DNA from: Burkholderiales bacterium
Lineage (GTDB): Bacteria; Pseudomonadota; Gammaproteobacteria; Burkholderiales; Burkholderiaceae_C
DNA: 64,000 nucleotides
Assembly (NCBI GenBank): GCA_016219375.1
Contig: JACRNC010000008.1
Location: forward strand, 62,001-126,000
Direction of reading: 5' to 3'
A model generated the notes under the pieces. It was given only the letters and a program-made list of their open reading frames with translations, was not told the origin of the DNA and ran no database searches. Of the stretch, positions 38,961 through 47,967 are shown piece after piece. Every line of letters starts with the position of its first letter. Positions within the stretch are counted from its first letter, which is position 1. The translations under genes and the position numbers were made by a program.

Positions 38961-39344
38961 ATGGCCCACATCCCCACGCCCCGCGGCCCGCGCGTCGAGC
39001 CCGCCCGCCACAGCCTCATGCCGGCCGCCCCGCTGCCCTACCCGGCACAGGGCTTTGCCAGCTTCGGCGAGTTCTATCCCTACTACCTGGGCGAGCACCG
39101 TGATGCCACCTGCCGCCGGCTGCATGTGGTCGGCACCGGGCTGGTCATCGCCACGGCGCTGGCCGCACTGCTGGTGGCCGGCTGGGTGGCCCTGCTCATC
39201 CCGCTCTTCGGCTACGGCTTTGCCTGGGTGGGCCACTTCCGCTTCGAGCACAACCGGCCGGCCACCTTCAAGCATCCCCTCTACAGCCTGATGGGCGACT
39301 TCGTGATGTTCAAGGACGTGCTCACCGGGCGCATCCGCTGGTGA
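38961..39344 (+). CDS. Mpo1-like (DUF962) membrane protein
   Basis: 127 residues. FGEFYPYYLGEHRDATCRRLHVVGT and YGFAWVGHFRFEHNRPATFKHPLYSLMGDF are the two conserved blocks of the Mpo1/YGL010w family; they enclose two membrane helices. Yeast Mpo1 is an Fe2+ dioxygenase acting on 2-hydroxy fatty acids, and the histidines in the HRDATCRRLH and HFRFEH stretches are candidate metal ligands here. The first 20 residues are variable and an internal Met could be the start. It overlaps the CapA-family gene by 4 bp. Confidence 0.85.
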   Translation: MAHIPTPRGPRVEPARHSLMPAAPLPYPAQGFASFGEFYPYYLGEHRDATCRRLHVVGTGLVIATALAALLVAGWVALLIPLFGYGFAWVGHFRFEHNRPATFKHPLYSLMGDFVMFKDVLTGRIRW

Positions 39345-40930
39345 GCCTGCACCCGGCCGGCACGCCGCGCGGCGGAGCCGGGCCGCGCCGTCGCGCACGC
39401 GGCCGGCTGCGCGCGGCAGGCGTGCTGGCGCTGCTGGCCACCGCGCTGCTGGCCGGCACACCGGCCCGGGCCCAGGCCGGCCCATCACCACCGCCGTCCG
39501 GCTTACCGGCCCCGACCCAGGCTGCGGCTGCGGCTGCGGCTCCGAACCCGCCTCCGGCCGGGGCTGCGGCAGCGGTCGAGCTGCTGTGCAACCTGCGCAC
39601 CGGCGAGGAGACCCGCACGCTGCGCGTGTCGCCCAGCCCGGATGCCTTGGCCGCCGCCACGGCCACCGTGGCCGATCGCTTCGCGCTGCGTGCCACGCTG
39701 CAGAGCCCGGCCGATGCTCCGGGGCAGCCCGCGGTGGCCGTGGTCTCGGTCATCGACTTGGAATCCGCCGGGCCGCCGCAGCCGCTGGCCCAGGGCCGCT
39801 GGCTGCTGCAGGGCCAGGCCGTGCTGCCGGCCGATGCGCCGTGGGCGCCGCTGCTGACCGGCTGGCAGCGCAGCTACTCGCCGCACCTGGGCCGCGAGCT
39901 GGCCTGGGGCTGCGCCATCGTGCGGGCCGGCGCCACGCCCGCCGGCTGGGCCGACGCCGATGCCACGCTGCCGCTGATCGTCCCCCCAGCCGCACCCGGC
40001 GGCGCCACACCTCGGGCCGACGCACCTCGGGCCGACACCCCTCGCGCGGCCGCACCCGATGCACCCGCCACGCGGCCCGCCGCCGGCTCCACCGTGCGCC
40101 TGGCCTGGATGGGCGACGTGATGCTGGCCGACGGCCCGGGCCGCATCGTCGCCCGCGGCGGCGACCCGTTCGCCGGTGTTGCGGGGCTGCTGCGCCAGGC
40201 CGACCTGCGCATCGCCAACCTGGAATGCGTGATCGCCACAAGCGGCCGGGCGGTGGACAAGCCCTGGACCTTCCGCGCCCACCCGCGCACGCTGGCCGTG
40301 CTCAAGCGCCATGTGGATGCGGTGTCCCTGGCCAACAACCACTCGGGCGACTACGGCCTGCAGGCCTTTGCCGAGATGCTGGGCCGGCTGGAACGGGCCG
40401 GGCTGCCCGCCTTCGGCGGCGGGGGCGACCTGCGCGCCGCGCACCGGCCGCTCATCCTGCAGCGCAACGGCCTGCGCATCGCCCTGCTGGCCTACAACGA
40501 GATGTTCCCGCGCGCCTTCGAGGCCGGCGAGCAAACGCCCGGCATCGCCTGGGCCGAAGACGAGAAGATCGCAGCCGCCATCCGCGCCGCCCGCGCGCAG
40601 GCCGACGTGGTGATCCCCTTCCTGCACTGGGGCCAGGAGCACAGCCCCACCGCCCACGCCCGCCAGCGCGCCCTGGCCCGCCTGATGATCCGCGCCGGCG
40701 CCGACGCCGTGGTCGGCACCCATCCCCACGTGCGCCAGGACACCGAGCTCATCGACGGCCGCCCGGTCATCTACAGCCTGGGCAACTTCGTCTTCGACGG
40801 CTTTTCCGACGCCGACAACAACACCGGCTCCATCCTGTGGATGACGGTGGATCGGCAGGGCGTGGTGGACTGGGGGCTGCAGGCGGTGACGATCGACAAG
40901 CAGGGGCGGCCCACCCCTTCGGGCCGCTGA
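39341..40930 (+). CDS. CapA-family metallophosphatase-like protein (PGA_cap)
   Basis: 529 residues starting at a GTG inside the DUF962 stop (GTGA overlap). An Arg-rich n-region and a hydrophobic helix (about 25-43) form a signal peptide ending TPARAQA, then an Ala/Pro-rich segment encoded by GCGGCT hexamers near 39520, a variable domain, a second linker and the CapA domain from about residue 250: WMGDVMLADGPG, IANLECVIA, SLANNHSGDYGL, IPFLHWGQEHSP, GTHPHVRQD and YSLGNFVFDG. CapA proteins belong to the calcineurin-like superfamily and take part in poly-gamma-glutamate export or cell-surface polymer handling. No capB/C is nearby. Confidence 0.9.
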   Translation: MSLHPAGTPRGGAGPRRRARGRLRAAGVLALLATALLAGTPARAQAGPSPPPSGLPAPTQAAAAAAAPNPPPAGAAAAVELLCNLRTGEETRTLRVSPSPDALAAATATVADRFALRATLQSPADAPGQPAVAVVSVIDLESAGPPQPLAQGRWLLQGQAVLPADAPWAPLLTGWQRSYSPHLGRELAWGCAIVRAGATPAGWADADATLPLIVPPAAPGGATPRADAPRADTPRAAAPDAPATRPAAGSTVRLAWMGDVMLADGPGRIVARGGDPFAGVAGLLRQADLRIANLECVIATSGRAVDKPWTFRAHPRTLAVLKRHVDAVSLANNHSGDYGLQAFAEMLGRLERAGLPAFGGGGDLRAAHRPLILQRNGLRIALLAYNEMFPRAFEAGEQTPGIAWAEDEKIAAAIRAARAQADVVIPFLHWGQEHSPTAHARQRALARLMIRAGADAVVGTHPHVRQDTELIDGRPVIYSLGNFVFDGFSDADNNTGSILWMTVDRQGVVDWGLQAVTIDKQGRPTPSGR

Positions 40931-40955
40931 GCACTTCAGCAGCGCAACGCAGGCG

Positions 40956-41114
40956 CTACAGAAACCGAAAGCGCCAGCCGATGAGGGGGTAGGCCAGTGC
41001 CCACACCGCGAACGCAAGACGGCCGTTTCGATGGGCGCGATACCGCTCGGCCTGCTCGGACGCCGTCAGCACGACACGCTCGCTTGCCCGGGCCTGCAGC
41101 ACCCACCATCCCAC
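40956..41114 (-). CDS. Possible small membrane protein, 52 residues
   Basis: Between the convergent capA and priA genes the minus strand has a short GTG-started frame, ending SEQAERYRAHRNGRLAFAV followed by WALAYPLIGWRFRFL and TAG. Its third-position GC bias is like that of real neighbours and it has one amphipathic-to-hydrophobic C-terminal helix. No ribosome-binding site is evident, and the frame is closed by a TGA about 20 codons upstream. It may be a real small protein or the tail of a decayed gene. Confidence 0.35.
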   Translation of the reverse strand: MGWWVLQARASERVVLTASEQAERYRAHRNGRLAFAVWALAYPLIGWRFRFL

Positions 41115-41173
41115 GCCGGGTCCGAGACTGACGGTCGCCTTGGGCCCTCATCCCCTCCACCGGCTGCCCGGAC

Positions 41174-43546
41174 TCAAATCTCCAACGGATCCACATCCAC
41201 CGCCCAGCGCAGCACGCGGTGCCCCTCGATCTTCTGCCGTGCCAGCACGTGCAGCTGCGGCAGCCAGGCGGCGAGGAAGCGCTGCAGCGGCGCGCGCTGC
41301 GGGGCCTCGACCAGCATCTGGGCGCGTTCCACATCGGCCACGCGGGCCACGGTGGTCGGCACGGCCGGATAGAGCGTCAGCGCGGCCTCGTCGCCCAGCA
41401 GCGCCCGCCCCGCATCGGCTGCGGCGCGCAGGAAGGCCTGGGCCGCCTCCTGCGTCCTGGCCTCGGCGCGCAGCAGGGCCAGGTGGGCATAGGGCGGCAG
41501 GCCGGCCATCTGGCGCTCGGCCAGCTGGCTGGCGGCGAAGGCCTCGTAGTCATGGGCGCGCAGCGCGGCATAGAGCGGGTGGACCGCGTTCCAGGTCTGG
41601 ATCCACAGCTCGCTGCGGCCGGCCACCTGGGCGTCGCGGCCGGCGCGGCCACCGGCCTGCATCAGGAGCGAGAACAAGCGCTCCGGCGCGCGGAAGTCGG
41701 CGCTGTAGAGGGCCGAATCCGGGTTGACCGCGGCCACCAGCGTGATGCGGCGGAAGTCGTGCCCCTTGGCCACCATCTGCGTGCCGACCAGCACGTCGAT
41801 GTCGCCGGCATGCACGCTGGCCAGGCGCGCCTCCAGCGCGCCCTTCAGCCGCGTCACGTCCGCGTCGATGCGGCCGATGCGCAGCCCCGGCAGGGCCTCG
41901 GCCAGCTGCTCCTCCAGCCGCTCGGTGCCCCGGCCGACGGGGCGGATGTCCAGGTTGCCGCAGTCGGGGCAGGCACGCGGCACGCGCTGGCTCAGGCCGC
42001 AGTGGTGGCAGCGCAGCGTGCGGTCCACCTTGTGGAAGACGCGCCAGGCGCTGCAGTGGGGGCAGCCGCTCTTCCAGCCGCAGTCGCCGCAGCTGAGCAC
42101 GGGCGCATAGCCCCGGCGATTGAGCAGCACCAGGCTCTGCTCGCCGCGCTGGGCGCGCTCGGCCATCGCCGCCAGCAGCGGCGCGGCCAGCGGCGTGTCG
42201 TGGTCGGCGCCGGGGTGGGCCTTCTCGCGCGTCATGTCCAGCAGGCGCACGGCGGGCAGCGCGCCGCCGCCGATGCGCGCCGGCATGCGCAGCAGGCGGT
42301 AGCGGCCGGCGCCGCCGTCTGCGGCCGGCAGCGCGTTGTGCCAGCTCTCCAGCGACGGCGTGGCCGACCCCAGGATCACCGGCACGCCCTCGATGTGGCC
42401 GCGCATCACCGCCAGATCGCGGGCCGAGTAGCGCGCACCCTCCTGCTGCTTGTAGGACGGCTCGTGCTCCTCGTCGACCACGATCAGCCCCAGCCGCGGC
42501 AGCGGCGTGAAGACGGCCAGCCGCGTGCCCAGCACCACGTCGGCGGCGCCGGTGTGGGCCAGCAGCCAGTGCTGCAGCCGCTGCGCCGGCGTGAGCGCGC
42601 TGTGCAGCGCCACCACCCGGTCGGCGCCGAAGCGCTCGGCAAAGCGGCCGTGCAGCTGCGGCGTGAGGTTGATCTCCGGCACCATGACCAGCGCCTGGCA
42701 GCCGGCGGCCAGGGTGCGCTGCACCTCGCGCAGGTAGACCTCGGTCTTGCCGCTGCCGGTGGCGCCGAAGAGCAGGCTGGTGCCGCCGGCATGCCGGGCC
42801 AGCTCCTGCAGCACGGCCGCCTGCTCGGGGCTGGGCTCGGGCCAGGCGGCTGGGGGCGGCGGCATTCCACCCGCGCCCGCGTCGGGCCGGGCGGCCGCTG
42901 GGGCTGCGGCCGGCTGCGGCAGCCAGGCGGCGTCTGATCCAGGTGAAGATTCAGGGGGAGCTGCGCCGGGCGCCGGGGCCTGGGCCGCGGTGGAATGACC
43001 GCCGCCTTGGCGCTCCGCCACGCCGACGCCTCCCTGCCCCGCCCCGGCTGCCCGCCGCTTGGCCAGGCGCTTGAGCCGGCGCTGCAGCTGCACGCCGTCG
43101 AGCTGGCGCAGCTCGGGCGGCAAGGCGGCCAGCGCCACCTCGCCCAGGCCGCGCTGGTAGTACTGCGCCGCAAACGCGATCAGCCGCAGCCAGGGCAGCG
43201 GCAGCGGCGGCAGCGCCGTCCAGGCCTCGGCAACCGGCTTGAGACGGGCCGCATCCTGCCCCCCGCACGCCTGCGCCTCCCGCCCGGCCTCGGGCGGCCA
43301 GACCACGCCGCACACCTGCCGCGCGCCCAGCGGCACGCGCACCAGGGTGCCGGGCGGCAGAGCAGGGCCCAGGTAGTCCAGCGGCCCGGACAGCCCGCTG
43401 TGCTGTGGCGTGTCCACGATGACCGCCAGGCAGGCGTCGGCCGCGGGCGGGGCCTCCAGCGCCTGCGGGGGTGCCTCGCTGGGCCGGCTCGGCGTGGCGG
43501 GGGCGGCGGACGCCTTGCGCGGCCGGGGCGAGCGTGCGCTCACCAT
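41174..43546 (-). CDS. priA: Primosomal protein N' (replication restart helicase)
   Basis: A 790-residue superfamily 2 helicase that reloads the replisome at stalled forks. SGPLDYLGPALPPGTLVRVPLG is the N-terminal 3' DNA-binding domain; Walker A LLFGATGSGKTEVYL, DEEH box VVDEEHEPSYKQQ, eight zinc-binding cysteines (CGDCGWKSGCPHC and RCHHCG, then ACPDCG) and GTQMVAKGHDF follow. An Ala/Pro/Gly-rich insert of about 80 residues separates the winged-helix region from the helicase core, making it longer than the E. coli protein (732). Start 43546 (MVSARSP) is preferred over 43627. Confidence 0.94.
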   Translation of the reverse strand: MVSARSPRPRKASAAPATPSRPSEAPPQALEAPPAADACLAVIVDTPQHSGLSGPLDYLGPALPPGTLVRVPLGARQVCGVVWPPEAGREAQACGGQDAARLKPVAEAWTALPPLPLPWLRLIAFAAQYYQRGLGEVALAALPPELRQLDGVQLQRRLKRLAKRRAAGAGQGGVGVAERQGGGHSTAAQAPAPGAAPPESSPGSDAAWLPQPAAAPAAARPDAGAGGMPPPPAAWPEPSPEQAAVLQELARHAGGTSLLFGATGSGKTEVYLREVQRTLAAGCQALVMVPEINLTPQLHGRFAERFGADRVVALHSALTPAQRLQHWLLAHTGAADVVLGTRLAVFTPLPRLGLIVVDEEHEPSYKQQEGARYSARDLAVMRGHIEGVPVILGSATPSLESWHNALPAADGGAGRYRLLRMPARIGGGALPAVRLLDMTREKAHPGADHDTPLAAPLLAAMAERAQRGEQSLVLLNRRGYAPVLSCGDCGWKSGCPHCSAWRVFHKVDRTLRCHHCGLSQRVPRACPDCGNLDIRPVGRGTERLEEQLAEALPGLRIGRIDADVTRLKGALEARLASVHAGDIDVLVGTQMVAKGHDFRRITLVAAVNPDSALYSADFRAPERLFSLLMQAGGRAGRDAQVAGRSELWIQTWNAVHPLYAALRAHDYEAFAASQLAERQMAGLPPYAHLALLRAEARTQEAAQAFLRAAADAGRALLGDEAALTLYPAVPTTVARVADVERAQMLVEAPQRAPLQRFLAAWLPQLHVLARQKIEGHRVLRWAVDVDPLEI

Positions 43547-44023
43547 GCGCAACCTGCGCGCAATCGTGCGAGTGACGGGTGAAGGAAGACGCGCAAGTCC
43601 TTGATTTTCATGGCCTGTCCACACCATCCACGCGTTCTGTGGATAACTTTGTGGGAAAGCTGCGCAAACGCGCGCTAACTGCTTGTCAGACTGGGATGAC
43701 AGTTAGGTTGCCTAGCAATTGGGCAGCCCCTCCACCCCATACAAATCAAACACTTAGGACGGCGCGGCGGTGGTCTGTCAAGTCCTTGTCACACAATCGG
43801 CGCGCTTTGCACCACGGGCCGGTTTTGGGGATAAGTCAAGGCTTGACCGGCCCGAATTCCGGGAAAACGCCCGTTGGCAGCGCAACGGCGTGCCCGCCGC
43901 GAGAGCCGCCACTCACCCACATGCGGGGCCCAGCCGCCAGCGTGCTGCAGCGCGGTCGCCCGGCATCGGGCAGCGCACGGAAAACCCGGCAATTGCGCGC
44001 GCTGCCCCGCCGCAAAGGCCGGC
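43547..44023 (-). promoter_or_regulatory. priA upstream region with DnaA boxes
   Basis: A 477-bp gene-free stretch, AT-richer than its surroundings. It contains a perfect DnaA box (TGTGGATAA, reverse of TTATCCACA) at 43638-43646 and a one-mismatch box TGGGGATAA at 43826-43834. It also holds two dyads, GTCAAGTCCTTGTC (43777-43790) and GTCAAGGCTTGAC (43835-43847). A consensus -35 TTGACA lies on the minus strand at 43776-43781, with a weak -10 17 bases on. Confidence 0.55.
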
Positions 44024-45127
44024 TCAGCGTCGCGAATGCGAGTGCACCGCCTCGACCAGTGCGCTCACATGCTCCGGCGGGGTGAACTGGTTGATGCCGT
44101 GGCCCAGGTTGAAGATGTGGCCCGAGCCGGCCGTCACCGGGCCGAAGTCGTCCAGCACCCGGCGCGCCTCGGCCGCCACCTGCTCGGGCTGGGCGAACAG
44201 CACCATCGGGTCCAGGTTGCCCTGCAGCGCGACGCGGTCGGCCACGCGGCGGCGGGCCTGGCCCAGGTTCACCGTCCAGTCCAGGCCGACGACCTCGCAA
44301 TCGCGCTCGGCGATCTGCTCCAGCCACAGCCCGCCGCCCTTGGTGAAGACGATGCGCGGGATGTCCACGCCGTCGTGCTGGCGCTTCAGGCCCGCCAGCA
44401 CCTGCCGGGTGTAGGCCAGGCTGAAGGCCTGGAAGGCGCCGTCGGCCAGCGCGCCGCCCCAGGAGTCGAACACCATCACCGCCTGCGCGCCGGCCTCGAT
44501 CTGCGCGTTCAGGTAGGCCGTCACCGCCTCGGCATTGACCTGCAGGATGCGGTGCAGCAGGTCCGGACGCTGGTAGAGCATGGTCTTGACGGTGCGGAAG
44601 TCGTCCGAGCCGCCGCCCTCCACCATGTAGCAGGCCAGCGTCCAGGGGCTGCCCGAGAAGCCGATCAGCGGCACCCGCCCGCGCTCGACGCCGTCGGCGC
44701 CGGGCTTGCGCAGCGCCGTGCGGATGGTGGAGACGGCGTCGAACACATAGCGCAGCCGCTCCATGTCCGGCACCGCCAGGCGCTTGACGTCCGCCTCGGT
44801 GCGCACCGGGTAGGCGAACTGCGGGCCCTCGCCGGCGACGAAGTTCAGCTCCAGGCCCATCGCATCCGGCACGGTGAGGATGTCGGAGAACAGGATGGCC
44901 GCGTCCAGGTCGTAGCGGGCCAGCGGCTGCAGCGTGACCTCGCAGGCGTACTCAGGGTCGGTGGCCAGCCCCATGAAGCTGCCGGCGCGCGCGCGCGTGG
45001 CGTTGTACTCCGGCAGGTAGCGGCCGGCCTGGCGCATCAGCCACAGCGGCGTGCAGTCGGTAGGCAGCCGCCAGCAGGCGCGCAGGAATCGGTCGTTGTG
45101 CAGGGCGGGCAGCAGGGGGGTCGTCAT
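44024..45127 (-). CDS. hemE: Uroporphyrinogen decarboxylase
   Basis: A 367-residue haem-biosynthesis enzyme converting uroporphyrinogen III to coproporphyrinogen [17 protein letters not shown] carries the substrate-binding arginines, [16 protein letters not shown] the catalytic aspartate, and [17 protein letters not shown] and VFDSWGG complete the pocket. The start [17 protein letters not shown] at 45127 is the standard N-terminus. It lies upstream of priA in the same direction, a common Burkholderiales adjacency, but the 477-bp gap argues for independent promoters. Confidence 0.96.
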   Translation of the reverse strand: MTTPLLPALHNDRFLRACWRLPTDCTPLWLMRQAGRYLPEYNATRARAGSFMGLATDPEYACEVTLQPLARYDLDAAILFSDILTVPDAMGLELNFVAGEGPQFAYPVRTEADVKRLAVPDMERLRYVFDAVSTIRTALRKPGADGVERGRVPLIGFSGSPWTLACYMVEGGGSDDFRTVKTMLYQRPDLLHRILQVNAEAVTAYLNAQIEAGAQAVMVFDSWGGALADGAFQAFSLAYTRQVLAGLKRQHDGVDIPRIVFTKGGGLWLEQIAERDCEVVGLDWTVNLGQARRRVADRVALQGNLDPMVLFAQPEQVAAEARRVLDDFGPVTAGSGHIFNLGHGINQFTPPEHVSALVEAVHSHSRR

Positions 45128-45233
45128 CCCTGGATTGTAGGAAGCGGCTGCCGGCTCGCCCCCGCCGCGCCGCGCGGGGGCCAATCTGGCGCCTTGCGTC
45201 AAGGAATGCAGGCCCCGACCCCCGCGATCAGGG

Positions 45234-45262
45234 TTGTCCTGCGCAGGTTCCCTCTGTTTACA
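45234..45262 (+). promoter_or_regulatory. Possible promoter of the PEP-CTERM gene
   Basis: TTGTCC (45234-45239), 17-base spacer, TTTACA (45257-45262). The -10 is poor (three of six), so this is tentative. Confidence 0.3.
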
Positions 45263-45333
45263 TTTGCTTGCCCACAGGTTTCAGCGGGCCGCACGCCGCG
45301 TCCCGATCAAAAACACCCTTTCGGAGGTCCTCC

Positions 45334-46158
45334 ATGTTTCGACCCATCACGGCTGCCGCGCTGAGCGCGATCGCGCTGTCCTTCACCCCGGCGGCGTTCG
45401 CCGCCACCTACGGCATCGGCACCGTCGACAGCGACGGCCCCGGCGGCAACCCCGCCGTCACCTATGAAGAGGTGAAGTTCTACAAGCCGTCCACCAGCAG
45501 CTTCCCGACCTACGTGGGCACCGCCACGCCGGCCGACCTGTGCACCAAGGGCGACATCAAGAACGACATCTGTGGCCAGAAGCTGAGCTTCGACACCCAG
45601 TTCGGCGGCGTGCTGGAAGCCACCGGCAGCTACACCGAGACGGTGACCAACAAGGTGTGGAGCGCGGCCAAGCACAAGTGGGTCTACGAGACCAGCACCG
45701 TCACCAAGCCCGGTCTGGTGATGCAGGACCTCTCGCCGGCCTACGGCGGCCTGGGCGTGATCAAGAGCGTCAAGAACAACGGCGCCACGGTGGTGGGCAG
45801 TGACGAGATCAACCGCGGCGAAGTGCTGACGCTGACCTTCTCCAACGCGGTCAACGTCGTCGGCTTCCACTTCATGGACGCCGACCACGGCTGGGCCAGC
45901 CGCCACGCCTACGGCATGCTGTCCATCGACGGCGGCGCCTGGGAGCGCATCTCGCTGGCCAGCTACGTGACCAACGACCCGAGCAAGTTCTTCACCGGCA
46001 CGTCGTTCAGCTTCAAGATCTACGACGACTGCGGCAACACCGACTACTACCTTGGCGCCGTCAAGATCGCCGCCGTGCCCGAGCCCGGCACCTATGCGCT
46101 GATGCTGGCCGGCCTGGGCGCCGTGGGCTTCGTGGCCCGCCGCAACAAGCGCGCCTGA
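45334..46158 (+). CDS. PEP-CTERM sorting-domain exported protein
   Basis: 274 residues. A signal peptide (cleavage after AAFA, about residue 23) precedes a beta-rich domain of about 215 residues. The C-terminus is a textbook PEP-CTERM anchor: VPEPGTYALMLAGLGAVGF followed by ARRNKR, which an exosortase should cleave and attach to the envelope or exopolysaccharide. GGAGG 6 bases before ATG 45334 is a strong ribosome-binding site. Four cysteines are seen (LCTKGDIKNDIC, CGQ, DDCGN). The mature function is unknown. An exosortase gene is not in this window. GC is a little lower than in its neighbours. Confidence 0.92.
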   Translation: MFRPITAAALSAIALSFTPAAFAATYGIGTVDSDGPGGNPAVTYEEVKFYKPSTSSFPTYVGTATPADLCTKGDIKNDICGQKLSFDTQFGGVLEATGSYTETVTNKVWSAAKHKWVYETSTVTKPGLVMQDLSPAYGGLGVIKSVKNNGATVVGSDEINRGEVLTLTFSNAVNVVGFHFMDADHGWASRHAYGMLSIDGGAWERISLASYVTNDPSKFFTGTSFSFKIYDDCGNTDYYLGAVKIAAVPEPGTYALMLAGLGAVGFVARRNKRA

Positions 46159-46203
46159 GCGCTCACCGTCCACCGGCTGCGGCCGGTGGATCGGCAGACG
46201 CAA

Positions 46204-46232
46204 CAAAGCCGCCCTCGGGCGGCTTTGCTTTT
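46204..46232 (+). terminator. Intrinsic terminator of the PEP-CTERM gene
   Basis: A 10-bp stem, CAAAGCCGCC (46204-46213) with GGCGGCTTTG (46218-46227), CTCG loop, then CTTTT, 46 bases after the stop. Confidence 0.85.
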
Positions 46233-46279
46233 GGTGGCCCGGGGCCGCTGGTGCCGTGCGGCCCGGCCTGCGGGCCGGC

Positions 46280-47014
46280 TCAGACCTGCACGAACTGCAT
46301 CTGCGTGCCGGCCAGCTCGATCACGTCGCCGTTCTTCAGGTGGACCGGATCGCCCACCACCGGCGAGCCGTTGACGGTGGGCCGGGCCGAGCCCTCGACA
46401 TGGGCGAAGACATAGCCGCCCGGACGCTTGGTGATCGACGCCACCTGCACGCCCGGCTTGCCCACCGTGGTGACGACCTTGGTCAGGCTCACCTCGCGGC
46501 CGGCGGCGGCGCCGTTGAGCACCTTGATGGAGGCCGGCGTGACACCCGTGCCCAGGCCGCCGAAGCCCGAGGCCAGCGCGCCGGTCAGGGTGCTGTTGAA
46601 GGACGGCGCCGGGGCGGCTGCTGCGGCCATCGCCGGCATCGCAGCCACCGGGGCCGGACGCACGGCGGGCGACGGCGCGGCGTTCATGCCCGGGCGCATC
46701 ACCATGGTCTTCTCGAAGTCGTTGGCCTCATCCGCCGTGTACTTGATCTTGTACTTGCCGATCTCGATGGTGTCGTTGTGCTGCAGCAGCTGCTTCTTGA
46801 CCGCGCGACCGTTGATGTAGGTGCCGTTGGTGCTGTTGAGGTCTTCGATGAAGACGTCATTGCCGATCATCTGCAGCACCGCATGCTCGCCGCTGACCGC
46901 CAGGTTGTCGATGACGATGTCGTTGTAGGGGCGGCGGCCCAGGGTGGTCTTGTCCTTGGTGAGCTGCAGCTCCTTGATGACGACCCCGTCAAGCGAGACG
47001 ACCAGTTTTCCCAT
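46280..47014 (-). CDS. Protein with two FHA domains
   Basis: 244 residues. The N-terminal FHA domain (about 1-85) has the phosphothreonine-binding residues in TTLGRRPYNDIVI, NLAVSGEHAVL and LNSTNGTYINGRAV. A Pro/Ala linker follows, then a second, degenerate FHA-like domain (about 165-244: TVGKPGVQVASITKRPGGYVF, PTVNGSPV, HLKNGDVIELAG). It should read the phosphorylation state set by the kinase and phosphatase encoded just upstream in the same direction. The start MGKLVVSLDG is normal for the family. Confidence 0.9.
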   Translation of the reverse strand: MGKLVVSLDGVVIKELQLTKDKTTLGRRPYNDIVIDNLAVSGEHAVLQMIGNDVFIEDLNSTNGTYINGRAVKKQLLQHNDTIEIGKYKIKYTADEANDFEKTMVMRPGMNAAPSPAVRPAPVAAMPAMAAAAAPAPSFNSTLTGALASGFGGLGTGVTPASIKVLNGAAAGREVSLTKVVTTVGKPGVQVASITKRPGGYVFAHVEGSARPTVNGSPVVGDPVHLKNGDVIELAGTQMQFVQV

Positions 47015-47117
47015 TACGGACCCTTGATTTGTCGGTGTGCGAGCTGAGTGGTGGGGCGCGCCATCGGCCGGGTAGAGGGCCCGGCGGGCGAAGCGGACTT
47101 GTCCGGTGTGTGAGCCT

Positions 47118-47924
47118 TCAGGACATGGGCGTCAGGCCGCTGCGCTTGAATGGCCACCAGGAGCGGGACGAGGCGGCCGGGCCCCCGCGCGAGCGCGCCA
47201 GGACCACGGCAATATTATCCTTTCCGCCTGCCTCGTTGGCAGCGGAAACCAGGGCCTGGCCGGCCGCTTCCAGGTCGTCGTGGTCGGCCAGGATGAGGGC
47301 GATCTGCGCATCGGCCAGCATGTCCGACAGGCCGTCGGAGCACAGCAGGTAGACGTCGCCCGGCTGCACGTCATGCAGGTGGGTCTCCAGCAGCACGCTG
47401 TCTTCCACGCCCACGGCGCGGGTGACGAGGTTCTTGTTGGCCGAGAAGGCCGCCTGCTCGGGCGTGATGATGCCGGCGTCGATCTGCTCCTGCAGCAGCG
47501 AGTGGTCGCGCGTGATCTGCGCCAGGCGGCCGTTGCGGAAGCGGTAGCCGCGCGAGTCGCCCACGTGCCCGAGCAGCAGCCGGCCCGGGCGGAAGACGGC
47601 CACCACCAGCGTGGTGCCCATGCCGGCGTACTGCGGGTTGGAGTTGGCGGCCTGGAAGATCGCGCGGTTGGCGTTGTCCACGCAGATGTCCATCGCCCGC
47701 TTGACGTCGCCGTCGGTGGCATGGGGCGCGGCCTCGGCCATCCAGCGGCCGAGCTCCTCGCGGATGAAGTCGCAGGCCATCTGGCTGGCGACCTCGCCGG
47801 CGTTATAGCCGCCCATGCCGTCGGCCAGCACGCACACGCCGGCACTGTCGTCCAGGGACACGGCGTCCTCGTTGTTGGTGCGCGAGCGGCCGGTGTCGGT
47901 GAGGCTGTAGAACTCGAAGTCCAT
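47118..47924 (-). CDS. PP2C-type serine/threonine phosphatase
   Basis: 268 residues with the PPM-family metal motifs: GRSRTNNEDAV, VLADGMGGYNAGEVAS, GHVGDSRGYRFRNG, ARITRDHSL-like ITRDHSLLQEQ, LLCSDGLSDML and GGKDNIAVVL. The five metal-binding aspartates are all in place, so it should be an active Mg2+/Mn2+ phosphatase opposing the adjacent kinase. It starts 43 bp after the kinase stop and is followed by the FHA gene after about 100 bp, making a three-gene phosphosignalling operon. Confidence 0.93.
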   Translation of the reverse strand: MDFEFYSLTDTGRSRTNNEDAVSLDDSAGVCVLADGMGGYNAGEVASQMACDFIREELGRWMAEAAPHATDGDVKRAMDICVDNANRAIFQAANSNPQYAGMGTTLVVAVFRPGRLLLGHVGDSRGYRFRNGRLAQITRDHSLLQEQIDAGIITPEQAAFSANKNLVTRAVGVEDSVLLETHLHDVQPGDVYLLCSDGLSDMLADAQIALILADHDDLEAAGQALVSAANEAGGKDNIAVVLARSRGGPAASSRSWWPFKRSGLTPMS

Positions 47925-47967
47925 GCGTCGGTGGGGCAGGCGGCCGCGGCGGGTGGCTGGTCGTCTC

